From: Straminergon stramineum
Taxonomy: Eukaryota > Streptophyta > Bryopsida > Hypnales > Calliergonaceae
Assembly (NCBI GenBank): GCA_963920665.1
Contig: OY987266.1
Location: forward strand, 873,001 to 937,000
DNA length: 64,000 nt
Direction: 5' to 3'
Shown: positions 46,682 to 58,102 of the stretch, one piece after another
How the letters are laid out: every line of letters starts with the position of its first letter
Position numbering within the stretch: the stretch's first letter is position 1
Position numbers and translations under genes: made by a program
Notes under the pieces: generated by a model
What the model was told of the DNA's origin: nothing
What the model saw: only the letters and a program-made list of their open reading frames with translations
The model's database searches: none

Positions 46682-48409
46682 CATATCAATGCTTTTAGGA
46701 TATTCAGAGTCGGCGTTTTTTAGAGTTCTATACTGTGCGTATGCGGAGGAAGCATGCAATTTCGCTTGTAAATTAGACAAGTGCTAATTCTAAGTTACAG
46801 TTAGAGTTCAACATTTTGAAATGTTTCATTGCTTCTAAAGAGATTTTGAATAGATTGATTTTGAAATTGTGCAATCTCGTGAATCGTCAATTTGCACTCG
46901 CACTTCTGAGAGCTTTCTAATCGTAGCGAAGATATTGTTATCTGTTCTGATGTGGACATGTATGGTGTGATGACAGAATAATGAAAAACATTTAAGATGC
47001 CTATCATGACGGAGACATTAGGATGAAAGCGTAATTGCACTGATAGTTTCGATGGGATAGAGATGATGCAACTAAGTTCACACTAATCAATTAAATACGC
47101 TCCGTTGCTAATGGTATAGTGAAAATAGGGAAGTGAGCAGAACTAGCAGACAGTAGGTATGCTCAATTGTTTATGGTGCATGGCTTACAGCAGTCACGTA
47201 AGCTAGGGAGCAGAAGTATAAGGGTAAAACTTATGTACGCAAACTGTGTGGTCAACAAACGGCACATCTTTACACAAGTTGATTGCGATTCTGATGCCCA
47301 AAATCTTGTCAAAGTACTAGCGCACTAATAGAAATTTCAATACAGATATTCACTCACATTTCCCAAACCCCTCCATTCGAAGGGCACTAATCTTGACATT
47401 GTGACAACCCTTATTACCAGCCCAACAGAACGATTTACTCCTACGCCCTGTTCACATAGCTGGGCGGAAAAACTCAGTAGACTGAAACAGGCAACTGAGA
47501 ACAATTTGCACTCAATCGAAACCAAAAATTAACAACAATACTCTGAGTGGCTCTGAGAATGCTACTCGGAGTCGACACTTATGAAGAAAAACCTTGCAAT
47601 ACAAACTGCGCTGACGAGCCAAAATTCGATGATAGAGTGCTCCATCTTAAAGAACCATCGAAGGAAATGCCGCTGCCTGCTACTGCCATTCATCTCTCAA
47701 CACTACATTCCAAGTTGGCCTGACGTCTAAGTCGTCGGCTTTCAAAGCGAGACACAGCAACTACTTGTGATTCATAGACTTCGGAACACAAAAAGCATAG
47801 AATAAAACGGTTGCCACGACAAAGCTTCATGACCAAGCTCCAGAACAAGAAAATCAATACGAAAAAGAAAACTCAGTACACTCAAGAGTTGACATGGATG
47901 AGGCAATCACGCATGACAAATTGCAATCCCAAATGAGGACCAGTCAAAAATTGATGTTACAAGTATCGTACAGAACTAACGAGGCAATGCCGCTGCGGCT
48001 GCACCCATGCATTCATCTCTCAATGCTACGTTCGCCTATCCCCCTGAAGACTTGCTTTCAAGCCACAGAGTGAAACCAGTGATGCATCCACTTCAGAACA
48101 CCACAACCAAACAATCCTTCGGTTGCCGTGACCAAGTTTCATCCGCAGTGAACACTCCTACTTTGCTAATCCCTGACACCACCGGGCACAAGCGAAGTGC
48201 ACAGCTTTCAGGTGCACTCCAATGCCCCGCTCGATGCAAATGATTCACCACCCCGCAGCCGCTTTGCTGGCTTGCGATTATCAAATCTACCTGTAAATGA
48301 GCTTCACGCCACTGAGTGCAGCTGCTATACAGATCTCGTTAGCTATACAGTTCTCGATTGCCCAAGGCAGAAGGTCGGCTGTGGAGAAGAACCTCAACTA
48401 AGACGAACA
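46682..48409. other. Intergenic stretch between MADS and receptor kinase genes
   Basis: The 3' flanks of two convergent genes. Two similar gcaatgccgctg / cattcatctctcaa segments near 47670-47700 and 47985-48020 suggest a small duplication. No gene recognised. Confidence 0.4.
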
Positions 48410-51400
48410 TTACCTACCTTCCTGCAAATCCTCGGAGAGAACCTTGTTTCGTGAGAAAGGGTCGTTTACAAGGCCGCTGATGCCGACAAACTGGCCGGAG
48501 GAAGGAGTTGAAAAAGAGGGGCCATGATCTGAAACATGGGACGCCGAGGAGTTGGGTCTGCGATCTGGCCACGGCATGGAGAACGCAGAGGAGCTGGAGG
48601 AGCTCGTGGAAGTAGAAGCCATTTGCAAGCGGAGCGGGATGCCACCCAAGCCGAAGCTTCGGATGCTGCCAATCTCGTGCTCGCTGCTGGTGGTAGCACC
48701 GTCTCGCTCGCTGCCTGTGTTGTACTCCTCCTTGAGGTAGCAGATCCGGTTCAGGGTTGCTACGACCTCGCCCATGGTGGGCCGCGACCGCCACTCCGGT
48801 TCGATGCACGTCTTCGCGAGCGCGGCGACTTGCTCGAAGTCCTCGGGTGGAAACTTGCCTTCTAGAAGCGGGTCCGCGAGCTCCTCGATGCGCGACTTGT
48901 CCGTGAGCAGTGGCCGTGCCTGCCAACAATATCATACCCTAAAAGTCAGGACTCTCCGACCTACAGTCAAGCCTCTTTACTGAAATTCTAGAGTATCCTG
49001 CAGACTTTGCCACACTATCATCGACTGCAGCACACTCTCCACACACATTCAAACCATGTCATAAAGAGAAGGTTGAGATCCCAGGTGGTAAAATCGAGAG
49101 ACGTTGCAGAGCATGTTTCAACAAAAAACTTCCAAATTACACCTAAACGAACAGAATCGTACTACATGCCGTCGAATTCGCGAAAGGGATGATGTGAGAA
49201 TTGACATACCCAAGCTGTGATGTTCTCGAAATCTTCTCGAGCGTAGTCGATAGGTTTACGTCCAGACAGGAGCTCAAGAAGCACCACTCCGTAACTGTAA
49301 ACGTCGCTCTTTACAAGTAAGTGTCCTGTCATTGCGTACTCCGGGGCCACGTAGCTGCAATCAACCATAAAGACGGCATCAGTGCCATTCAACCATGAAA
49401 ACTTGAGAGAAGAGTAACCCACTAATATCCTAAACCCTAATTGCAACAGATATGCCAATGGTTATTGTCAAGAAAAAAATCGCCAAATGTTTACAAGTTC
49501 TTCGGTTCAGCTATGAATACAGGCAATTTAAAGAAAAAACTAATGTAGTTATCTAGGCAATTGCCAAAAGTCTGTAGTTAGTCAGCAGGAACAATATATA
49601 GCAAAATTCGCTGGAATAGTTAGGCCTCGATCACTTTCTTGAAGTCGCCCAAACAAAAAACTTTCAACGAAGAAAAATCTAAGTCGAGCATTAAGGACAG
49701 AGAAACCTTGCAAAAAGAGTCTTGCGCTTCGACCGTAACACGAAACGCAATAGCTGAACATTGAGCAGAGCGAAACTAGATAAAAGAGTTCCAAAATTGA
49801 AAAGGAAACCCTAAACGCGACAGTTTCATAGAGACAACAGTGAGGGCGTTACCCGAAGGTGCCCATAACACGAGTGGAGACGTAGTTCCCTTGGCCTTCC
49901 GGGGCCAATCTCGCCAGACCGAAGTCCGCCACTTTAGCATGGAAGTTGTTCTGCAGCAAAATGTTGGACGCCTTGAAATCCCGATGAATAACGCACGGTT
50001 GCGAATCCTCATGCAAGTAATGCAACCCCCGCGCGGATCCGATGGCGATTTTCATGCGCGTGGGCCAATCCAGCGGCCCGACCGTCTCACACAGCGAGCC
50101 ATGTAACCACGAGTCCACACTTCCGTTGGGAATGAGCTCGTAACACAGGAGCTGCACCAGCGGCTCCCGGGAACAGAAGTAGCCCAAGAGCTTGACCAAA
50201 TGGCGATGGTGCAGCCGGCTCAGCATCTCCACTTCCACCAAAAACTCCCGGTCACCTTGATGCCCGCCCGTCGTGAGCTTCTTGATCGCCACTTCCGTGC
50301 CGTCTCGCAATACGCCGCGGTAAACTTTCCCGAAGCCACCTTCGCCGAGGAAGGCCGACGGCGCGAACCCGTTCGTGGCTTCGCTGAGCTCCTCGTACGT
50401 AAACTCGCGCGTCTGCTTTGGCCGAGGGAACGACTTGCTGTCTGCTGGTACCCACCTTGTGGGGGTCACAAGCTGCTGTGACTGCAAAGAACTCACTGTG
50501 AAAGCACCACAATCCATGAGAGGAAATTCTCACACATGAAAGAAATTACATATCCGCAAGGTGATGGAAACAAGGCGGTAAACGAAGGACTCAGGAGTAC
50601 CTTTGGTGCTTCTGGCGCCTGCGGAGGTTCGGTTCGATTTCTTACGCATCCGCCGAATGCAAAGGGCCACGAGAATACACAAGAGGAGCACCCCTACGCC
50701 ACCGCCAATGCCAGCAGCCAAGGCCACCGTCGATGAGCTTTTAGGTGACGCCGGTACAGCTACTGGAGCGATAGGCGTGGCTGCTACAGGTGCCACTGCA
50801 AAGAGAGGATCAAACCAACGTTATCAGATCCACATCTATGAGATCGAAAATGCCGTGAAATCATGACTGTTGGATCGAGTCCTCGCAATAAAACCCAAAG
50901 CCCTTCAACTCATCAAGTTCATGACCCCTGACATCTGCATAAACCACTGATTTGCAAGGACTCGTGCGGAAGAAAGATCTTACCAGCAGGCGGGATAAAC
51001 TCCGGGGTCACACTGATCACCGTGTAAGGTCCGAATAAGGTGCTATTGAAATTCAGTTTCCGTGACCAAATCGACTCGTTGATGCTTGTGATTTCCGCAA
51101 ATGAGAAGCTGAGTTCTGTCGTGGAGCCGATGTCAGATTCCACGTTCAATGGACCATCGAACTCATTCGTGGCCTTCACTGAAAAACTCGAATTCTCGCC
51201 GAATTTGAAATAATTAACCAGCACCTGTACATCGAGAAGGCCCAGCGACGATGCAAGATTGACCTGGAAAACATCTTGCAAGTTGGGAGTAGAACTAGAG
51301 GCGTTCGCGAAGCGCAGCTTCACAGTAATGGGAAACACGCACTGGCATTGCACCGTGTCGACGGATCCCGGTCGCAACATCATGTTCGCAGGACAACATC

Positions 51401-54120
51401 CTGCTCAGCAAATCGAATCCATTCTCAGTACACACTCTCAATAAACCCTAAACCCTAAACAACCACAGCACATTAGACACACTGCACCATGACGCATTAC
51501 TCTTGGCCACAACATCCTACTCAACATCCTGCACACACCTCGATCACGCAAATCCTGGACCAGCATGACAGATTAAAAGCAATACATGCGGAGGGTACTC
51601 ATTTGGGGGCCAAGAAATGTGAGGACATTCTTTATTTAACAGAAACATACCTTGCACAGCAGGTCCCGGCGCAAGTGCGTACGGAGGCGGAGCAGGAATC
51701 GAGGTCGGAGGTGGTGCCACAACAGGAGGCAAACTCGGTGGAGGCGTTGCAACGGGCGGCGGAGCTGGCACAACCGCCGGTGGTGGCACAGCAGGTGGCA
51801 AACTCGGTGCAGGCGGACTTACAACGGGACTCAAGGGTGGCGGTGGCGAAGGAGGTACCACCGTTGGAGACGGAGCAGGCGCTTGTGGAGGTGGCGGTGA
51901 TGCCGGCGGCGGAGTTGCAGGCGGCGGGGACACAGAGGGGGTTACAGGAGGGGACACAGGGGGCGTTACAGGAGAAATTACAGGAGGGGTTGAAGGAGGG
52001 GTTACAGGAGGGATTGCAGGAGGGGTTGAAGGAGGGGATGCAGGAGGCGTTACAGGAGGGATTGCAGGAGGGGTTGAAGGAGGGGTTACAGGGGGGGATC
52101 CAGGAGGGGATGCAGGAGGTGGAGAATTGGCTGGGGGAGGGGGAGGATTAGCGTTTGAAGGTGGAGGAGCCCGCCGAGGGGGTGGAGGACTAGAGTTTGC
52201 AGGAGGAGGTGCGTCAGGGGGTGGGGGAGGAGTAGAAGGAGGAATGGCAGGAGGGGGAGCATCGGGAGATGGAGGAGGGGTGCGAGGAGGTGGAGGTAGG
52301 ACGATAATTGGGGGCGAGAGAGAAGTAGGACTGGGAGCTGGCGGAAGAGGAGCTGGAGGAGAGGCGTCAGGAGGGGGTGTTGCTGGTGGGGGAGAGATAG
52401 GAGGAGCTACTGGAGGGGGAGTATCGGGCGGGGGCACCGTGGGAGGTGGTGTATCAGGTGGTGGAACGGTTGGAGGTGGAGAATCCGGTGGCGGACTGGT
52501 TGGAGGTGGAGAATTGGGTGGCGGACTCGTTGGAGGCGAAGAATCGGGTGGGGGAACCGTTGGAGGTGGAGAATCCGGTGGGGGAACCGTCGGAGGTGGA
52601 GAATTGGGTGGCGGACTCGTTGGAGGTGGAGAATCCGGTGGGGGAACCGTTGGAGGTGGAGAATTGGGTGGCGGACTCGTTGGAGGTGGAGAATCGGGTG
52701 GCGGACTCGTTGAAGGTGGAGAATCCGGTGGGGGAACCGTCGGAGGTGGAGTGGCCGTGACAGTGGGAGGTGGAGAATTTGGAGATAGAGAGTCGAGAAC
52801 AGTTGGCGGTGATGTCGCCGGTGGTGGAGAATCAGGCACAGTCGGAGGTGGTGTAGCTGGAGGTGGGGAATCCGGCACTGTGGGTGGAGGAGCATCCGCT
52901 GGTGGAGGAGGAGGAGAGTCTGGAGTGGTTGGAGGGGGACTGTCAGGAGTAGAAGTGACGGAGGGGGTGGGGGAAGGAGGGGGAATGCCCATCGGTGGCG
53001 GAGCTGGAGGGGAGTCTTGTGAAGGGGGAGGAGGATTAGGCACACTCGGGGGATCCGCAGGTGGAGATTGAGGAGGAGGAGAAGCAGGAGCTTGAGGAGG
53101 AGGGGAAGCAGGTGGATCCGAAGGAGGAGGAGGATCTGAAGGAGGTGGAGACAAGGGGTCTGGAGGAGGAGAAGCTGGTGGATCTGCAGGAGGGGAAGCA
53201 GGAGGAGGAGAAGTTGCAGGTTGAGGAGGAGGTGAATCGAGAGGAGGAGAGGCTGGTGGTGGATCCGAAGAAGGAGAAGTTGGAGGTGGAGGAGGAGAAG
53301 AATCAGGAGGAGGAGAGGCTGGTGGATCCGGAGGAGAAGTTGGAGGTGGAGGAGGAGGTGAATCAGGAGGTGGAGAAGCTGGTGGATCCGAAGGAGGAGA
53401 AGTTGGAGGTGGAGGAGGAGGTGAATCAGGAGGTGGAGAAGCTGATGAATCAGGAGGAGGTGGAGGAGATGAATTAGCAGGAGGAGAAGCAGGTGGTTCG
53501 GGAGGTGATGCTGATGGTGGAGGAGGAGACGGTGTTGAGGGAGATGGCTCCGGAGTAGACTGCAAAAGATACCTCCCACGATGATGTAGATTATCTGTGA
53601 TACCATCAGAACTCGTCAATCATTGAATTTGCAAGAGCGATTCAGAGAACCAACATCCCAGACTGCCTTAAGGCATGGTGACACGCTCGTCCATGACAAT
53701 TTCGATTTACGTAGTTGTGTAGCACTAGTATGTCACTTTTTTTACTAAGATTTGTTCTTTGCAGAATGGAGCATGAGGATACAGCAATACGGGAATCATG
53801 CTTGAGAGAGGGATACAACATCCCAAGCTCTTGTCGATGACAATGCCAATTACGACTGTTATCTTAGACGTGTGAATTGGTTCAGACTAAGCCACTTTAC
53901 GTCCTTGTGTATCACGTATGTTACTACGATTTGTTCGTGCACGATGAGAAAAGAGAAACGAGGAATGCAGAAGTTCATAGCGAGCTACTGGGGAAAGTGA
54001 AAGAGGTGTACCTGCGCCAGTAAGCCTTAACCCATCCACTGGCCATGATTGAAGTAGAAGAATGCAGCAAAATACCCCGTAACAGCCAATTAACCACATC
54101 TTCCAAGTGAGCCCAGCCAT
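48410..54120 (-). CDS. ALE2-like proline-rich receptor kinase (~1320 aa)
   Basis: Seven exons chain in phase: 54120-54012, 53594-51651, 51400-50984, 50795-50601, 50495-49853, 49354-49210 and 48919-48410. Residues 1-36 hold a signal peptide ([16 protein letters not shown]). Residues 50-680 are an extensin-like SPPPP domain. A Cys-containing ectodomain ([22 protein letters not shown]) follows, as in ABNORMAL LEAF SHAPE 2. The membrane helix is at about 845-869 ([19 protein letters not shown]). The Ser/Thr kinase has GEGGFGKV (939-946), Lys960, HRD (1059-1061) and DFG (1079-1081), so it looks active. The end, SEDLQEGR, is typical of these kinases. ALE2 acts in epidermal patterning with ACR4 in Arabidopsis; it has about 744 residues, so the proline-rich domain is greatly enlarged here. 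Exon 2's acceptor (TCACAG at 53595) was chosen for phase; another AG 51 bases downstream would shift the frame. Confidence 0.9.
51443..51460. repeat. Interstitial telomere-type repeat in intron 2 of the receptor kinase
   Basis: AAACCCTAAACCCTAAAC is two and a half plant telomere units, lying 43 bases upstream (in gene sense, downstream of exon 2) of exon 3. Similar units lie in USB1 intron 1 (about 34284-34296). Confidence 0.9.
51700..53560 (-). repeat. Coding minisatellite of SPPP-type units in exon 2
   Basis: The proline-rich exon is made of DNA repeats, clearest at 52440-52760, where 36 bp units (gene sense [16 protein letters not shown]) recur with two alternate forms, and at 53230-53460 with longer [16 protein letters not shown] units. 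Slippage would easily change its length. The opposite strand is open for long distances only because the repeat lacks stops there. Confidence 0.85.
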
Positions 54121-57077
54121 CAGAAAGGCATTAGTGGACTAATGTCGCAGCTTACACTATTGTCAGAGATCAACTTCAAGCCTCAGACCCTGCTGTATAT
54201 AAAATACAAGTACATATTCTCCGAGCTGGCAGCATCATCTTCTGCAAAACTTGAGATGCCGCAGCTACAGTGTCTGGATCCGGGAAATACATATCTACAT
54301 ACTACGCTCTTCGTGGCATGTAGAAGCGACTTTTCTCAGGTACATGGAAAACTAAGGCCCGTCCAAATAAATATTTTCATGATTCTCAGCTGCAATCCTG
54401 CAACGATCACCACATCCAGGTTAGTATCTACACCTTCCCCAAACCTCACCAAACTGATGCAGAGGGTAGCATCCGCCATCGATGCATAAATTCAAGTCAG
54501 AAGAACATGTCCACCAAGCCATAAAATTTGTTCAACCCTAACTTATCAGGTCAACTACAACTTAAATCTTCTCTATCGTCGTGCAAGCGCGTAGTACAAA
54601 GGCAGAGGAAGTAGTAAATCCGAACACTCCGACCTTGGTCATAAACCAGCCAGGAATGAGAGAAAAAAAGAAAAAACCGCCTGCTCATAACCCTGGCCTG
54701 ACTTGAACTCAAACGTGAACCACTTTACCCTAAGCGTTACTATCTCAGAGATTGCTTGCAGTGGGACAGAGTCAAAACAAAATAGCGTTTGATGATGCCC
54801 CCGACAATAAACAAAGCCTCTAGAACACCTTTGTCCCGCAATCTCGCATTTCAGAACGACTGCTGGTCAGGGGAAACCACACTTTGAAATGTACAAATCC
54901 GGTACAATCTCTGAATGGGAAGCACGCTGAGTGTTTCCTGCAGAGCACTACACCCGACAAAGAGAAAGTATTCTGCAGAAGAACCCTGCCAAAGATCTAC
55001 ACCCGAAAACTCACAGGTTCTCGCATTCACAGCCAAAAACTGTTCCAAACGCAACTAAAAGGAACGTTAGGGAAACGACGCGAATACAAGTAAGACCCGC
55101 CAACATCTTGCATTGTCCCATTCGAGGTCCATCTACGAAAAGATCGTTGCACTCTCCACCTGTAATTCTCGATGGACAAGCAAAGCTAGCGGCTTACCGC
55201 CGAAAAAGAGAAACGAATCTGCTGGTAAGAAACACGCTTCACAAGAACATCGACCCGACGCATCTACCAAAACTATAGATTTACGACGCAATCAAATCAC
55301 TACCAACCAAAACCCCATGCCAAGCCAGTGATGACTACTTAAACCTGAAACCCATTTCCATTCGGAACGAGACTTCATCAAATTCACAAGGTCACAAGCA
55401 AGAGGCCATTTGCGTTACATCAACCATAAAGAGTAGCCCGGGATCCAACGCAAACGCAGCGTAACAAGCGTCTCCATCCCGAGCCCCAAACAAGCTCCGA
55501 AAGGAAGACCAACGGATTGCACCAACCAACCGAAGAGCGCATTCGCTGAATCTCATGACCCGAAAAGCTCAAGCATTGCAGCCCCGGGATCCACATTCCA
55601 GTAGAAACGAAAGAAATTGAAGCCACGAAGAAAACTCTCCTGCGCTACAGAACTTCCACTGGGAGCGATCGCGATCTCAAGGTCACACAAAGAAGTAGCT
55701 CCGTCGCAACGAATCCCAGAACTAACGCAGATTTCGTGAGTACTTTTGTGTCCACGTGTGTGAACACACCCGTCGACGTACTTCCCAACCGTAAGAGAGC
55801 TTACCACCAGTGCAGTGATCTCTACAGTTCCAGGCAGCTACCATACCATAAACCCCAGAGAGCGCACCTCACGAGTCCAACCGACCACAGCGACGTGCTT
55901 TTTCCTGCGCTAATACCAAACCATGGTACCAATCTCGCCTCCCAAACGCAAATTCGTACTCAAAATCACCCCAATCCACCTCAAATCCCTCGAAAATGCA
56001 TCCCATTTTAAATGGGTCCCAATCCCACGACGCAAACAAAAACGAAACTCGGAATCCGAGCTGAAACACTCCGAATTCTTGCTCGCTCGCACGCATCCTT
56101 TCCAAAAAAATCCGACCCAGAAAGATCCCCGACTTACGTTACCACGGAGCGCTTGCTTCACTTCATGAATCCGCCGTAAACTCTTTCGACAGCCGCTGTC
56201 TAAGCTCTTGGGTCCTCAGTCCTGAATTGTCACCACAACACAGCAGCAAAGATAGTGGCGAGCCCTGAGGTGGAATTCGACGCTGCATTGTGTGACTGCT
56301 GATGACAGCGAAATCAGGCATACTGGCTCGCGGACCTTCGTCGCGGACCTGCGCGGCAACACCCAACCAGCCAGAGGAGACGAGGTAACGCTGGAACAGC
56401 TTGCGCGTCTTCCCTCCCTCCTGAAGTGGCGGTGGGTCACCCAGTGGTGCAGGTGCTGGCGCCGGCCAAAGTCAAAACTAGGTATGTATACGCTGAGTAG
56501 ATTCTGCGAGAAGGGGGAGAGGGGGGGGGCTGGGCAACGCTGCGGCGGTGAAGGGGGATAATCTACTTGTCGCGTAGATTCGTTGACTTTGGGACCGTTC
56601 ACTGGGTGCTGACGAAAGATACTCAAATCTTCGGGTAAAACGTAATTTTTTACTTTTAACCGCTCACACTAAAAACGAGAAATAGTAATTTCAGTTTTTA
56701 ACCCCTTTGTGGTCGAACTCAGTACTTTGTAAACAATCTACTAAAAAATTCTAGTAGTAATTTTAACTCTTCTAAAATATCTATAGATTTCATAATTCTT
56801 ACTATTTAAATAATATTTTCATAGGAAGCAACAGATTCCCAATTATGAAATTCACGAATGTTATGATCAAGGCTTAAACAACTTCTATGAGAATAGGAAT
56901 TGTGTTTAAATACATTAAATGTATAAATCTACCTCTATTTTGTAGTTGGTTAAATTTGTGAAATCTTTAATCTTTAAAAGGCCAAGTCTAAATGACCAAG
57001 GTAGTCACCAAAATTACTCTAATTATTGGACCAATAAATGCATTTCTTGTTTCACCAGCCACTTCCATCATTGGCCC
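54121..57077. other. Upstream region of the receptor kinase, then AT-rich DNA
   Basis: 54121-56640 has gene-proximal composition and probably holds the promoter and 5' leader. No exon could be proven. 56510-56560 has strong G runs with quadruplex potential. From 56640 it becomes AT-rich. Confidence 0.35.
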
Positions 57078-57576
57078 CAACATCCTTAAACATCAACATG
57101 GACATTTTTTGTATGATGGATGACAAAGAATCTTCTTATGTAGGACAAAAAGTGAAATTGTTCATCCTTAGAATTTTTTGCAAAAAGGAGAGATCCAGTA
57201 TGAGTTTTTCCAATGATTTGTCTTAAATTTGCACCAAAATAATAAGCCCCACACCAAGCCCTAAGAACATATAAATAATAAAATCTTGGATGAAATCACT
57301 AGATTGTGGATGAAAATAGAATTATGGATATGTGATATGTGCTATTGTGATATTTTCTATCCAATATGTGGATGAATGTTGAAATTTGGAGCACCACTAT
57401 AACATCAAATATCACCACTATGGCACTTCACAAAAAATGAAAAAATGAAAAAAATGAAGAGATTTTGCACAATAGTTTGACCTCCAATGATTTTTTTTTT
57501 ATTTTTTTTAATGAAGATGATGTAACACGGTTCCAAAAGCAATGATTTCCATGGTCACCAGTCCATCCTTTAAGGG
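57078..57576. mobile_element. TTAA-associated element, copy of the 23.35 kb repeat
   Basis: The right end TCCTTTAAGGG abuts TTAA at 57577-57580, and the decayed left end near 57078 (tccttaaacatcaac) matches the CCCTTAAACGACG end at 23350. The body is similar to 23366-23585. No transposase. Confidence 0.5.
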
Positions 57577-57725
57577 TTAATGGATAAACCTTCCATAGCT
57601 AATCAAGGTCTTTTTAAGTCCCCAATACTAACAATTCCAAATTTTCTATTTTTCAAATGTGCCCATACTTATTAGTATGGTTAATAGAAAGTTCCTGTTT
57701 GTTTTTTCACCCCATGTGAAAAATG

Positions 57726-58102
57726 TGGAGTGTTGGGACGGGATCTTGGGTGATGGGCAGGGCAAGTCTCCAGGGAATGCCGGCCCGCCGTTCACACTGT
57801 CCTTCCAATTTAGCCTTTCCGGCACTTTCTGGGCCGATTTAGTTAAGTTTATATTGAAATACGGAATAGCTTACGGGGCCACATTTGGAGGGAGCGGGAC
57901 CGGCTAGAAAGCCCCACCGGGCTTTTCTGTTATTACTGCCCTAATCATGGTAATATCGGCTGCTAATGGACTTAATAATATTCATTCCGAAAAAGAAACG
58001 GAAGGATCTTCGGAGGTGCTTATAAGAGTTAATATCAAGTTTTTGAATATCTACATAACTGAAGTAACTCGGGACGGGGATTTCTATAATAAATCTCGTT
58101 AA
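57726..58102 (+). other. Foreign-looking island: two in-frame open stretches split by TAG
   Basis: Composition changes abruptly from AT-rich to balanced at about 57726 and back after 58115. One reading frame is open to a TAG at 57905-57907 (ending LKYGIAYGATFGGSGTG) and, in the same frame, open again for 64 codons to TAA at 58100-58102, including a hydrophobic stretch (GFSVITALIMVISAANG) and a strand-rich tail. AAAGCCC..GGGCTTT with a following T-rich stretch lies exactly at the TAG (57908-57925) and looks like a rho-independent terminator. It could be inserted bacterial, phage, organelle or viral DNA, or a decayed gene. I do not recognise the protein. Confidence 0.45.
57908..57925 (+). terminator. 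Terminator-like hairpin AAAGCCC/GGGCTTT
   Basis: A 7 bp stem with a four-base loop (CACC), followed by TCTGTTATT. In a bacterial genome this would be read as a rho-independent terminator. In plant nuclear DNA its meaning is unclear. Confidence 0.45.

Noticed and set aside
51489..52151. Plus-strand frame with repeated QEGL/KEGL units
   Set aside because: Same reason: the shadow of the TPPAIPP-type repeats of the receptor kinase in another frame.
52127..53071. Long plus-strand Gly-rich open frame (314 codons)
   Set aside because: It lies exactly opposite the proline-rich exon of the receptor kinase, which is supported by signal peptide, splice phases and kinase domain. The Gly pattern is the complement of CCN/TCN codons.
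52407..53606. Minus-strand Leu/His-rich frame of 399 codons
   Set aside because: A frame-shifted reading of the proline-rich exon, full of LL and HL runs derived from CCTCCT repeats.
54931..55278. Plus-strand 115-codon basic frame upstream of the receptor kinase
   Set aside because: No domain, unusual composition and position in a probable promoter or leader region.
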